A stretch of 64,000 nt of DNA, taken from assembly GCA_017442185.1 (NCBI GenBank), contig JAFSAT010000024.1, forward strand, positions 62,001 through 126,000, read 5' to 3'. The position numbers were made by a program, and so were the translations under genes. Positions 38,101 through 44,700 of the stretch are shown here, in pieces (the stretch's first letter is position 1; every line of letters starts with the position of its first letter). This stretch comes from Bacteroidaceae bacterium. GTDB taxonomy: Bacteria > Bacteroidota > Bacteroidia > Bacteroidales > Bacteroidaceae. The notes under the pieces are model-generated. The model was given only the letters and a program-made list of their open reading frames with translations, searched no databases and had not been told where the DNA came from.

Positions 38101-38109
38101 GTGCAGTAG
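23197..38109 (+). CDS. Giant exported multidomain protein: TANFOR-like repeats, EF-hand, LRRs and a C-terminal L7/L12-like domain
   Basis: 4,970 residues in one uninterrupted frame, with a signal peptide (MIKHRLFILVALICM...FAQ). Order of parts: (a) seven tandem TANFOR-like beta domains starting near residues 27, 361, 518, 686, 852, 1024 and 1189, each with a pattern like VxVxPKxxPLP...YFxxPGxLFxVxLxN. (b) About residues 1340-2760, a long beta-rich region with amphipathic strands, a Lys/Asp linker (1917-1934) and a Gly/Ser/Asn linker (about 2302-2323). (c) About 2760-3350, FN3-like and helical parts. (d) An EF-hand loop DKNDDGRLHIDE at 3362-3373. (e) Leucine-rich repeats at about 3400-3985 (LDCSNNYLTELVLD). 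(f) Three ~300-residue modules starting at about 3998, 4312 and 4610. (g) A domain at 4904-4970 closely matching ribosomal L7/L12 C-terminal domains (VIKALQEMFGLSLTEAK, EIKKKLEDAGAVVTVQ). No T9SS tail is present. It probably acts at the cell surface; its function is unknown. Confidence 0.85.
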   Translation: MIKHRLFILVALICMLQCANDLFAQVTVSVTPRQNPLPAQGAVYMTDPGRYFNVSLTNTSASELIPVRLEARIEGPIEGGFDILPDNGSYLAISAQRTMPVYIPLSPGHTRVLTQTDLYNMFRQYDAGTEMFGGGELYDILQGGSGNGIFGILPEGHYGLKITAKTNYTEYNDAGDVLGEAVCFFDICYNASAPSFNNIKYINGDISAEADLINQDGYNTAYFPTANPRFSWNEPAFNNTRLSITRQFLYDFRIYQLAINQEPSDAILYNGNIAFEQLGLMTPYCVVPYNVVARLKRYANVKYVAQVTARPLVTDVSNPNYTILSNEGKSEIVVLLMEDDALGKGEDMDIVVDNSTREYPINVAISPKYTELPAAMYSYFETPGKLFNVTLENTSGENIPVCMLLQYFKGNWGVTAAPARQHTNKYIEIPAGEKINLSEEQINELAGGYDFDTDVIAFKAKTGFIMGKPTSEYFSEKIDTAFLRVCRYTGGKPVLRETIIGKGRAEFQTNPNVLDGEMFNISFEPKMPILPADGKYYFTKPSRIFKLKIKSLAPNAIRVFPALQIGESTGVGDEKDIYNGSYFADVKRMADNYLTFNPGETKTFTDEEFDRFFGGFMEVKSVVDGEDGLITDFSTIKFEEQVYSNLMLLDYDRLSMLDLKKESASSALLMQYEQSHQVSSEVKLGDVDITIEPVKNFPVNGDVYIENPGRIFNIVLTNLTDKDLKLIPGITYENRIIDEETYSYAAAKFFNEKPEFVLRAKEKKVLDRNFLKQFCGDETAVRHIFSTDENEFDFTDFDEIITTEDANHMKFTLVNADSVRAIPKGSENRSERLTVATMQHDFWANPDYILYDIDIEIKPKMNPMPYNTRAYFTKPEQLFEVWLSNASDEDLDIIPLIKYNFNGDYDVTYLSGSYNDPNIPIITIEAGTKKQMKDEYVNKFFAGKKFYKMVEQESGHPERTEYNIYNADKDIIIDPELFSNVEFVALSPKYLDALGTGAALVDFYLGTGNLGFQVSSTVRLDDVSVSVKPKMQPLPANADLYFNSPGTLFDIELKNNTLHEYKVIPNIMYLFDEFGSYYGSVYDDKRLEKFITLAPGEIKQITASDLNALCGSPDTIKCFEARLDGFVEKAIPDINEILNLEAFNQIEVIAYCVDSLKSLPKEMDDRKTRAMLGGGKSDFIAKNIKFEEVVVTIAPKAGADFQPEPDKYFEKPGDLFEVTLLNVTNEEQKVNLRLTYNHQYFIDKPDSVITLKPEEKLKLSANRLNNICGYDMYSYGAPLFECDSLGNVKKEKPDATDIKIPKGDNTVTALVWKKLIEDELKPEEFKVDSVSVCDTIFQPALRDVWIGEYRLTLTDFEKISGKDPEQKEMGNDCFKGKGYVHTTVMNTPVRLAVEYDSIYIDNELQRVVKNNVRTITEESAHVPLDLFKEEFVKELEKTDKEGAEAKVDQFLKESNVGAFYTYVIGNAMQTIGKIDSAAVVKLPVGLTVPLDKELECPATIQLAKMEFTPVDANLDLIGEFVLPESPDPENLAYSDILIFAARKLSTSPDEFLPKSGSLGLVKDFRLEDPSSDFIFTFKAPTNQDYSKATDGCFIAWENGGFKELCASISMNIPSSVIVKDNGKDAIDENVHPEVTLTAFIADAEDWFATVKMDPFQITSAPGYTFSAVGDSVGIVFDRSKRRTPAGIKFPANYDYDKDGLGLTADPGTNEQAYNEWQGFYFEELSCKLPHFVELDDKNDSRVKIAVNGIIYDESGFSMGVEVDSLLNRGTPKVGGWRITIDKIFMHVKQSHFGDAGFNGRIEVPLLYKKGTKDKAQIGYKAAVTSVDHGAKKGLAVNFGMQQIEDSISLDFMLANVNFYKDSTYFNIIYCDTLPEEKQTLVELCLDGDVEITCTESIDFKLPAIPFENMRIANFEKDELDKKKDKKSDKKTENKSLKDPNGETDFHTGRWALAGDPGEDEGSFWGGMPIVLEKISMEVGDGAEKLGFYIEGGIVVMGNKKFGLGCTAGLTIWSKIDWEEMSLSYDRVEFNTIHVEGQFAGMVSVVGDLTVAEEEEKSGFDAELEIKVKGLFEMDVAGGYYKIQKGDEEFKLDDADEKNDKYYHAGFFVADAKLPPIPIGPVSLKGISGGFFINYSVPMSAVEGTDDFVTTLKENLKPKYKSYGGMFGVDLVVGEETLIKGNATMLLMIDIQKDGVRCPGVLFQGNVAALCAPDSDEGLINSKITILYEDTTTPDLTDEEMQTMSKADIAANLEKKKDEHKLFRLSITVDADMAGVYKQFTGEELQIKNPMVGLEEFDQKNADSENQGEQNNTESSSGAAESKGYIKAGASASIGLELEVRNYPAQDKTFWHLYVGEPDESKRCRITFIDFEFGRKSPVGLWAKLYANAYLCLGNELPGDGQLPPLPDKVSEALGMKGADGKVDNSLKGKIAAAREQTMKGGPAGGINGGIMLGAAIGAEIGCNAVFCYADVEGMLGFDLILKQYKEGIKCTDGRRAGGKNGFYATGQFYAMLKGELGLMINLWIFEGKVPLVDMTLGALLQGGFPNPTWVYGRLRAKGSVLGGLIKFSSTIEMKAGKICVPEMGNPLDDIKVFGDINPGDEDIEIGWADKSLVSCYGKSTFTTNMKIGKVLTLVDEGETMERAGMDGDGNNVLRKYVFYLDKQFELCKYDESDNTNDNRTKITTYVTHINPTYDQENYEIQLGALQPRTLYRIKLRGTCKEIVDGDEVNPIYKDTITGKKVNRPYEDKRYVYFRTDNLSDDINKEVANYLPNLTPFTQTLDEVTQPSFMEMHERPDYWLNPDHEFVASIKVYDSKTNTYVFPDARDGLRKGQITKYDNLQVVEIVEQGIDESNNNFKFATVTLQNPVPREYFKTSDKVRFEIRRINRAQLDSYMDMVEESYKNILALTKEDMAEYESQLDAMDAAIAEGDKKAGDKNTNQAIRDLYNYYKEMSDLYGENEAEQRMKEYKEELKANTSAFAEVVYTQDYKYNGQASFLDYVTKSDNWSYSGSDANDTNTSTVYCQMVDIVTKEEAAMVNSYDPNAVYGFRTTENRSNNPYFALNYWNSTAAVWRAPKYDFCSRPFDECNFSGSTSLSYNLTYPYLRNGISEGSKYSDTQYEVGLNPKFAVDWFKYNDMTTYTRNASGKKKIFKIVWYAIYNDAYLAENLESKLKLYYNSDLKYGIEKNKKKDIKNLVDRYADNGSMIQVYSNFVSDGGYSAGSRSWVQIPRWQIALMYAADHTGKYGLKANNSRSATSSYKYFTGQWSTFKADNYLNRIKELKVRIRFSDGYNIAEASGKGRVEPTKFGVRPSTSAKRTAIISCNINGKGVNGITDNNISINREEYVTIGDPVMLEYLLTNYDKNDDGRLHIDEMAAITTLKLDFSTIKGKVTRPNQPVPGIVSLDALKLMPNLKKLELLNNMNGDMSNSAYNKFHAMNKTLRLDGNPKLQELTLEKWYVDSLDLRYNTELRKLNIDMRSMYNRTPPKITTVRNSEGVSYLDVSKCTKLWDLRVIGCFIEKLDLSNIATLEVLDLRMNCLSHLDISASYKLSENFVKAGFQTYKTAKGRVISSYIKYLDVKTFGLSNSSADYMNQSSVNYKARFTKEASRDKGVGTLDSNLYSYMYDEAMKVKKTVFEWASAQTTLRVPGLKIKSLKNLDAWMPKLTLIDVSDNELTELDLTGFAELKQVYANNNRLADIKVRGDNNKIYWLEVSNNSLSSLPIDAMPKLSHLKCANNSIDIIYPNVNTELNYLDCSNNYLTELVLDKMTKLTTLKCSYNKLTNGNFKIPANANLHTFEAAGALGDIDEIDLSSSTNIRIVNVANNPSLKRLKLAATTSRLEELIANDCALTKIYNGGNNFSLFNYDSQYKPKSTMAWLNEVNVANNPGMSLTVVYNYANYQRLRAIDVTGCNILAVYLHGTNINYLTRLCAGVPQRTSGYKVEIKAFSNKWYNRWDEWKDYPENRHTTFMRLYTTPYPYSCVGSYDLSCPTRVETITEDDKKLRAAMGETFYNHMKEKLRPDSLGYRALHVENVKNLTELQCANMQIVDLDGILKYMPKAKVVNAMGNEMKTVILKNLNGVDKLDLSNNAALDSLSFNYQYSKLDELNLSHSYVNEYGLVEALNVARNKKLIVDGDIGPTVLEVAKYKYRCNIKEMSLVSKGRNYVLYNLVADKLTVGGKSLKFFMGSTGSYTAYSRIEHLYLADSAEPIELIFTSADMALLWLNKWINDNPNRKFTMRIETDDASINNSVNSLLSVVNNVTKNGISRLDDNVRQMANSYVLKYAWEEKVPKGELFRDVLDDYDLHEKRSNDDVKMRDAMGSKLYLLLKKQYAPAREYLHVEDVKKVTTLDCKDCGIVNLTNVLKYMPSVTTIKASGNRLRSVTLGENGRLTSVDLSGSTVALDTLKFKNTVLTLDLSKNTINSRVLDAAIINTVNTLTINGAVGINMGVNTSTTCVKTFTTDNNTLRLYKAKFQGLNFTGKYLYFYRDMSEISVSNLKLGAKTQYELNFSTADNALKFIAEWSENNIQTSGNAPKFNMTVGSNSNTRTLLSSYNTLAKAGNGFLTVNKKKAVEAIITAVNRGYVTKGSGYDRMITYLNSIGLADIQTAEDVELKNALGSMMYNHYKNKYASTKKYLHTTDVKGITTLDAERTELVNLTTVLKYMTNVTTIYAGYNDIANIDVSAHNRVIKTLDLSNNTKLSTLKLKKSGVQNIDLSYSRISSDILKTALNNCSGTVTVNGNYGNQLLTLSNVTAGRLDMRSTNRILQLSSCTLSKLTFGGQKLIFEGDLSKCKISDFVINRPSGSVTVQFHSADAALMWVEYWYKNTPTTSFTIELIGSNSSNSTSIKARLVSINNTLRRGGKINETTRTQLYDVIKLAVSSYGLKQGSMYGNYVKVIGQSGDKTVTIQSISSKIGVIKALQEMFGLSLTEAKNKYVDVLPSVVGKFSSSEAAEIKKKLEDAGAVVTVQ
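35188..37905 (+). repeat. Three tandem ~300-codon modules inside the giant gene
   Basis: Modules start at about 35188, 36130 and 37024, with periods of about 940 and 895 bp. Each begins with an LRAAMGxxxYxxxKxKxxP-like helix. Then come LHxxDVKxxTTLxC, an LKYMPxVTTI LRR-like strand set, and (S/T)ADxALxWVxxW before an Asn/Thr-rich helical end. They are diverged at DNA level, so the duplication is not recent. Confidence 0.75.
37906..38106 (+). other. Segment encoding the L7/L12 C-terminal-like domain (last 67 codons of the giant gene)
   Basis: Residues 4904-4970 align without gaps to the heart of the ribosomal protein L7/L12 C-terminal domain. VIKALQEMFGLSLTEAK corresponds to VIKAVRGATGLGLKEAK of the E. 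coli protein, and KKLEDAGAVVTVQ to KKALEEAGAEVEVK. This alpha/beta fold normally contacts translational GTPases on the ribosome. Confidence 0.8.
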
Positions 38110-38157
38110 TTATTTAAAATGAGTATACCCGTAAGTGAAAAATAAAAAAAACAATAT

Positions 38158-40476
38158 ATGAAACGATTATTCAGTTTAAAAGGAGTAGCTGTGGCAGCGG
38201 TGCTGTTAGGAACAGTGTCGTTGCAGGCAGCAAATGAAAATAACAGTGATGCTCTGAGAATTAAAAAGCATATATATCAACCGATTGTTGTAGCAAGCGA
38301 TACAATTGTTACAGAGGAGGTTGATGTAAGCAGAATGAGCCAGAAAGAGTATGAGGAGTATCTGCGCACTGCACCTGTCGATACAACCATACGCGACTCT
38401 GTTACAGTGGCCTTTTCTGTAAAGTTACTCGCACGTCCCAAAGGAGACAGGGTGTTGTTGCGTTGGGCTCCCGATGAGTTTGCTCCTTGGTATCTTGCCA
38501 ATAAGTATGGATATAATATATTACGTATGAATCTTGATGATGGTGTGATGGACACAATCAAGAAGAATATATTTCCGATGAGTCTCGAACAGATGAAGCA
38601 GCACTTCGAGCCTGCCGACTCCTTGGCTGCAGCTGCGGCACAGATGATATATGGCAAGGGTACCGAACTGAATAATGCAATTGTCGGCAGTGGTGCCGAT
38701 GGTATAATGCAGGTTTATGAAGAGCAGCAGACACGCTTTGCATACGCTATGCTGCTTGCCGAGATTCGTCCCGATATTGCCGAGGCTATGGCTCTTATGT
38801 ATGTCGACAGTACCGCCGAAAAAGGGGAGCGATATATGTATGTAGTAACAACAAACATTCCTAAAGAAGAGGCCAATATGACCTATCAGGGAGTAGATGT
38901 AAAGAATGTGCTTGAAAAGCCTGCAAAGTTCGAGCCGCATATAACCGACTCTTTGGGCAGCGATGGTCTTTCGATGCGTATATTCTGGCCTATGGAGCCG
39001 GGTTATACGGTCTATGATATTGAGTGTCGCTATAATGGCGGTGAGTGGAAGAAACTCAATGAGCGTCCCTTTATGACACTTATGACCTACGAAGACGAGA
39101 GTGTGGGGCAGAATATCTACGAGTATGCAGGAGTGCAGCCCGGTACTTACGAATTTCGCATCTGCGGATATGACTCTTTTGGCGAGAAGAGTAATTACAG
39201 CAAATCTCATAAGGTTGAAATGCCGGATATAATTCCTCCTACAGCTCCGCTTATAAAGAATTTCTATCTCGACCGTCCCGACGAAAATACCGTGGTGGCA
39301 GATATTGTCTGGGAAAAGAACATCATCGAACCCGATTTTGTCGGTTACGATATTTACTACTACAATCCTCAAATAGACAGTGCTTGGGTGAAATTGAACG
39401 ATTATACCGTTGCGCGTGAAGATACAGTGTTCCGCTGCGAGGTCACATATCTTGGAACGGGTCGAGTGACGGTGGTGGCAAAAGATACATTGGGTAACTC
39501 TTCGGCCTCTATGCCACAGGAGATGTTCATTGCCGATGTTACAGCACCGGCTGCACCCACCAAGTTGGAGTATGTACTATCGCCCACAGGCAGCCTGCTC
39601 ATAAAATGGCAGAAGAGTGTGGATGCCGATGTTGCAGGCTATCAGCTATACTATGCCAACGACTCTACACACACCTTCTTGCAAAAAGCGGGTAAGAGCA
39701 CACGAGGAACAGCCATCTTAGATACACTCGCCGTAAACGGTGTTATACAGAGATATACCTATTATCGTGTAAAGGCGTATGACTTCTCGGGTAACGAGTC
39801 GGAATTCTCAGAAATTCTTTCGGTGAAGCGTAAGAATTACGACCCGCCACGTCCTTGCCGTGTCGACTCAGTGTGGCAAGATACAAAGGCTGTGTATATG
39901 AAATGGTACCCATCGTCCGAAGCCGATGTGGAGAAATTCTATGTCTATCGCCGTCTCGATGGAGAGAATATAAGTTCTCTGATAAATGTCCTAACAAAGG
40001 ATTCTGTGAAAAACGGTCGATTGTGGGTGGTAGACTCGCCGCAACCCAACCAAAAGAAACGTTATTTCTATCACATAGAGACAATGAACGAGAGCGGCAT
40101 AACATCCGAACCATCGTATGAAACCTCTTTCCTGTTTAAAGGGGATATGCAGTTGCACGTAAAAATTAATCTCGGAGCGAGCTACCGCGAAGATGAAGAG
40201 AAGGTTTATGTAGCTTGGGATCTCTCAGGACTGACACAAGAGATGATAGATGCAGGAGTATATTTCTGCCTTTATAAAAAATGGGACAATGATGATATAT
40301 TCCGTCACATCGAGTCTGTAAATATTAAAAACAGATATACCATAGACAATCACATGAAGCCCGGTGATGGAGCAGAGTATCGTATGCGTCTGCGTACAAA
40401 AGATGGTCGCCTAAGCCCCTACTCAAATGTGGTAAAGGTGAGAGTACCCGAAAAAAACGAGCAAAACAATGAATAA
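38158..40476 (+). CDS. Exported protein with FN3-type repeats, partner of the giant protein
   Basis: 772 residues with a signal peptide (MKRLFSLKGVAVAAVLLGTVSLQA). Near residue 100 it has RWAPDEFAPWYLANKYGYNI, a motif I recall from proteins encoded directly after TANFOR giants in other Bacteroidota. A helical part follows (about 140-230; AAAAAQMIYGKG, FAYAMLLAEIRPDIAEAMAL). From about residue 255 to the end there are four or five fibronectin type III-like domains, e.g. PPTAPLIKNFYL, TAPAAPTKLEYVL, VDADVAGYQLYY and YYRVKAYDFSGNESEFSE. No lipobox and no T9SS tail. FN3 domains mediate protein-protein contacts in secreted proteins. It lies 48 nt after the giant gene and 46 nt before the lipoprotein gene, so it is in the same operon. 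Confidence 0.82.
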   Translation: MKRLFSLKGVAVAAVLLGTVSLQAANENNSDALRIKKHIYQPIVVASDTIVTEEVDVSRMSQKEYEEYLRTAPVDTTIRDSVTVAFSVKLLARPKGDRVLLRWAPDEFAPWYLANKYGYNILRMNLDDGVMDTIKKNIFPMSLEQMKQHFEPADSLAAAAAQMIYGKGTELNNAIVGSGADGIMQVYEEQQTRFAYAMLLAEIRPDIAEAMALMYVDSTAEKGERYMYVVTTNIPKEEANMTYQGVDVKNVLEKPAKFEPHITDSLGSDGLSMRIFWPMEPGYTVYDIECRYNGGEWKKLNERPFMTLMTYEDESVGQNIYEYAGVQPGTYEFRICGYDSFGEKSNYSKSHKVEMPDIIPPTAPLIKNFYLDRPDENTVVADIVWEKNIIEPDFVGYDIYYYNPQIDSAWVKLNDYTVAREDTVFRCEVTYLGTGRVTVVAKDTLGNSSASMPQEMFIADVTAPAAPTKLEYVLSPTGSLLIKWQKSVDADVAGYQLYYANDSTHTFLQKAGKSTRGTAILDTLAVNGVIQRYTYYRVKAYDFSGNESEFSEILSVKRKNYDPPRPCRVDSVWQDTKAVYMKWYPSSEADVEKFYVYRRLDGENISSLINVLTKDSVKNGRLWVVDSPQPNQKKRYFYHIETMNESGITSEPSYETSFLFKGDMQLHVKINLGASYREDEEKVYVAWDLSGLTQEMIDAGVYFCLYKKWDNDDIFRHIESVNIKNRYTIDNHMKPGDGAEYRMRLRTKDGRLSPYSNVVKVRVPEKNEQNNE

Positions 40477-40522
40477 ACCTCTTTTGATAACAGTTTCTTA
40501 ACCACTGTAAAACAAGAAGACT

Positions 40523-41218
40523 ATGAAACTGATTAAAAATTTTTACATAATATTGGCAATGGCGGCATTGACATCCTGCGGCGAGCTGTTCAACTTTGAA
40601 GAGGCAAAACCGGCTCCTTTGGGGATAGCACTGTCGCACCACGAGGTTGATATTATCGTGGGTGACACCATAATATTAGATACCTATATAACCCCGGATA
40701 CCGTAGAGGTGTCGTATCATTGGGAGGTGTATGACGATGTCGACGCGGTGCAACTGATAGGTCGTCGTGTATATGCCAATAAGTCGGGAAGAGCCAAAAT
40801 AGTTGTCGAGGCAACAGGCTATGATGCCGAGAACAACAAGGTGCTGTTTACCGACAGCTGCTTTGTAAATGTGTTCGAGTGGAAAGAGTGTAATCCGGCC
40901 GAATATCTTTACGAAACTGTGGTATATGCCTCCTTGATGATTGACAACGAACTTATGAACGACTCTTTGGGCGACACACGCTTGGTTGCCATTGTCGATG
41001 GTGAGGTGCGTGGCGAGGCTGTCATGCGCGAGGCGCACGCTATCCCATACCTTGAGATGCGCATTGCCGCTGCTTGGCCGGGAGAGTCGGCGCAGATTCA
41101 GTGCTACCACAAAGCAGGGCATGAACGCTTCGTATTTGAGACACTGCCTTTGCATGGCGGTACGTATGGTACACTCTCCAAACTGAGGAGCTACAAAATC
41201 ACAGGACGTAAACAGTAA
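40523..41218 (+). CDS. Outer-membrane-type lipoprotein with an AFVxGExRG-type domain
   Basis: 231 residues. A lipoprotein signal ends in the lipobox ALTSC (Cys19). The N-terminal half (residues about 30-125) is an Ig-like beta-sandwich (ALSHHEVDIIVGDTIILDTY). The C-terminal half (about 130-225) has YETVVYASLMID...LVAIVDGEVRGEA...AQIQCYHKAG. This is the same pattern that occurs twice in the T9SS protein at 17727 (VVYAVVD...VAAFVDGELRAV; VGAFVGDECRGEG). It is encoded 46 nt after the FN3 gene and 21 nt before the small T9SS gene. Anchoring the surface complex to the outer membrane is a reasonable inference; nothing catalytic is visible. Confidence 0.78.
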   Translation: MKLIKNFYIILAMAALTSCGELFNFEEAKPAPLGIALSHHEVDIIVGDTIILDTYITPDTVEVSYHWEVYDDVDAVQLIGRRVYANKSGRAKIVVEATGYDAENNKVLFTDSCFVNVFEWKECNPAEYLYETVVYASLMIDNELMNDSLGDTRLVAIVDGEVRGEAVMREAHAIPYLEMRIAAAWPGESAQIQCYHKAGHERFVFETLPLHGGTYGTLSKLRSYKITGRKQ

Positions 41219-41239
41219 TAACCGATAAAAACCGAGAAT

Positions 41240-41746
41240 ATGAGAAAGCTACTTTTATTTTTATTCGGATTGATTATGACCACAACGGCTTTTGCCGATG
41301 GTAAGCTGAAACAATATGATAAGATTGTAATAATTCTTACAGATGGACGTGTATTCGATATAGAGATTGACGCCGAATCGTATGTCTACTCCTTTGTCGA
41401 AGAGAGGGGGAGCGGCATGGTGCAGTTAATAGAGGTCATAGGTACACGCGAAGAGTATATCTTTGAACGCGGCGAAATAAAGTCTGTTAAGTTTGTTGAA
41501 GCTCTTGATACACGAATAGATGATGTCGCCGATGTAAGTGAGAAAAATCCTATGCGTTATTTCGACGGTGTGCTCACATTTCATCGTTCACTGATTGGCG
41601 AGAAACTATATGTGTACGATGTAGCCGGCAAGACAATGCTCACAGCCATAATCAGCGATGGTGGCGTAGTCTCTATTGCGCATCTGTCGAGCGGTACATA
41701 CGTTGCAAAGGTAAAGAATATTAACATTAAAGTAATAGTACGATGA
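41240..41746 (+). CDS. Small secreted protein with a T9SS sorting domain
   Basis: 168 residues with a signal peptide (MRKLLLFLFGLIMTTTAFA). The N-terminal domain, about 75 residues, has the pattern KIVIILTDGRVFDIEID ... REEYIFERGEIKSVKFV, known from many short Bacteroidales secreted proteins that read like DxVxIxxxDGxxxxFxL ... VxxFxF. The C-terminal ~70 residues form a type-A T9SS sorting domain (EKLYVYDVAGKTM, LSSGTYVAKVKN, KVIVR). The stop codon overlaps the next start (ATGA), so translation of the 1,374-residue protein is probably coupled to this gene. Confidence 0.78.
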   Translation: MRKLLLFLFGLIMTTTAFADGKLKQYDKIVIILTDGRVFDIEIDAESYVYSFVEERGSGMVQLIEVIGTREEYIFERGEIKSVKFVEALDTRIDDVADVSEKNPMRYFDGVLTFHRSLIGEKLYVYDVAGKTMLTAIISDGGVVSIAHLSSGTYVAKVKNINIKVIVR

Positions 41747-44700
41747 AACGGTTATTAAATTACATATTATTGGCAATGATAGCCACATTCGTACTTGCTC
41801 CAACGGTTGTTGCACAGGTGGATTTTCAACAATCTTTCGGAGTGATGCGTAAGAATGGCAAGCATCTTATGCTTCCCGAGGGCGGTAATTGGAAAATATC
41901 TTTCTCTAATAACGACTCCATAGGAAACAGTTATCGTAAACCTGTTCAGATGCTTTTCGATGGCGCCTTATACCCGGACACATTAGGGGTGTTCATCAAC
42001 GACATCGACAGTCTTATGTTTGAGATACCCGAGATGCAGTATGCGGCAGGAGTGTTCGAGATTAACGAGCGTCTGTTTGATTTTATCGTAGAGAGCGATA
42101 CTGTGCGCACTATTTATTTCAGAATAGACTGTCTTACAAAAGTTCCAATACCAAAGGTGGGGCAAAAGGTTATTTGCAATATCTTTCGCGGTAAACTTCC
42201 CAACGGTTTCATGGGGCGTGTCGAGAAGATAAACGTCGACTACATACAAGGATGGGTAGAGATGAAGTGTGGCACATTGGGGCTCGAAGAGGTTTATGAT
42301 GTATTATATACAAGCGGCGTGTCGGGAGTGTCGCCCGACCAAGAGGCAACACCGCAAGAGATTGTGCAAAGGAGAATGGTGCTCAAAAAGCTCCCCACAC
42401 GTGCCGACGGTGGTGATGATAACATGAGTACCGACTTCACAGATGTTGTAAATAAAGTGGAGTCTATAACCGAGGTTACTGCTATTGCAAGGAAACTTTC
42501 CATCAGTAACAAGGGTAAGATAAAAGTCACAGCATTGGAAGAGGATGATGACGACGATAAGGATAAAGATAAGGATGAAGAGAATAAAGAGGAGTGGCCA
42601 ATATCATTTACAGCGAATGTAAAGGCTACAAGCGTTGCACATTTCTCTGTTATATTGGATAGGTATCTGGATATTAAGAGGATTGAGGCCGGTGTAGATT
42701 TTTCGGCCGAGGGAAAGGTTACATTTGAAGCAAGCGTCGATTTTAAACCCGACGAGGATGATAAGAAAGAATTCGATTTTATTACCGTGCCCATTCCGGT
42801 GGTTGTAATTCCGGGAGTGAGTGTGAATATAGATTTTGGAATCACCTGGGACTATCTGTTAGAGGCAAAAATAAGCGGAGAAGCCGGTATCAGCATTAAA
42901 AGGTCGGTGGGTTTTATTGTAAGTGGTGATGATAAAGATGTCACTTGGACAGACACTAAAGAGAATAATAAAAAGAATCCCATGCAATTTGAAAAAGATG
43001 CTTCGGGCGAGATAAGTCTTAAGGGTGAACTATTCCTTGCTTTTCACGTTAAGGTCGGAATTGGTATTGCAGGTGAGGGGTTGGAATTCCAATTTAAATT
43101 TGGTACCGGGCCTAAAGTGTCGGCGCAGTTGACATATAAATTCGGTCAGATAGACCGGGATGTATCGGACAAACCCGACTGGTTCAACGAGAGAGTCGAT
43201 ATGTATAGCAGCCTTAACGAAGGAACTAACTTTGTTGTGGAGTGGGGTGCATTGGTAGATATGGGATTTTATGTAGCCAATGATGCTTTCTCGTTTACAT
43301 TAAGCGATTTTTTGGAAAAATTTAATATACCGAATGTGCTCTTCTGGGAAATATTCCGCTTGGATGCTGTGCCAAACACTAGCGAGATAACAAAAAGAAC
43401 ATTCTCGAATTATGAGTATAAAGGTACATTAAAAAACAGTCTGAGACTTATCTTCCCCTATGATGCGGGAATTATATTTGTAGATGATTCGCCTTACGCT
43501 TTGTATGACGAGGTGCCCGATTATGTAGCCGAAAATATAGGTGAATTTAAGGCTATACATCCGAATGATGTAAGTTTCAGCATAAATCTCAATAAGCCCG
43601 AACTTAAGGGGCGTCAGTTGTCGATATATCCTTACGCTTACAATACTTTCTTCACCGGATATGGTGTCATTGGTAAATTAGATGAGCTTTATATTCCATA
43701 TAAGGTTACAATGCGCGATGTTCAAAAAACTTACGATAATTGTTCTATTAAGGCTTCTTTTGAGAAAGATGTGCTTTTAAGTCCATATATTAACGAGGGT
43801 GGTTTTATTCTTAAGGACATAGAGACAAATGAGGAAATTGACCGAATAAAACTTTTCGAGGGTGGAGTGCCTAAGGATACAACAATGGAGGTAAATCTTA
43901 AACGTCACGACTACTCAAAAGAGACCTTTAAAGCTGTGGCATATATCTACGATTCGGTAAACGACCAATATATGTATAGCTATACTTGGGATGCCGGATT
44001 CCAAAGTTATTACGCTCCCGAGACTCTCGAACCGGAGGAGCTGACATCGGTAGGTGCGGTGCTCAGCGGTTCGGTACATCAATCTGTATTGGACGAGGAG
44101 GGTTACAACCATATCGACAATAAGTTCAGCGTAGGATTTACTCTTAACCCGGGTAATCAGACCTTTACGGCGCTGCTAAATGACTTTAGAACGCGAGGTT
44201 TCTATTGGGATGTCGATGGCAAGTTACAGCCCGAGAAGGAGTATACCTATCGTGCATTTGTGATTGACAACGCAACAGGGAAGAAATTTATGGGCAAGGA
44301 GATTCAGTTTAAGAGTAAACCTGTGTTCTACGACTTTAAGGCGAGTGTAAACTACGATAATGTATTCCTTGGAGCAATGACAGACAGAGGCTTTGTTGGT
44401 GTATCTGACAAGTCTAAGTACAAGGTTGTAGTGAGCGAGGATCAGAACACTTGGGAGAATGATGGCGGCATCGAGCTGGATGGCAACCAACCCTACGATC
44501 GTAGCGATTATCTCGACGAAATGGTTATTGTGAGAATTTTTAAGATAGATGCGTCGGAGATTACTCGCGATCACGAAAAAGCCGATTATGATATTGGAAT
44601 ATTAAGTGAGAAAGGCTGGGAACCGGGTCGTACATACTATGCAAAGGTTATTTACGACGATGGAGTAAAAGAACGTATAGAGACAGATCCTATCTCATTC

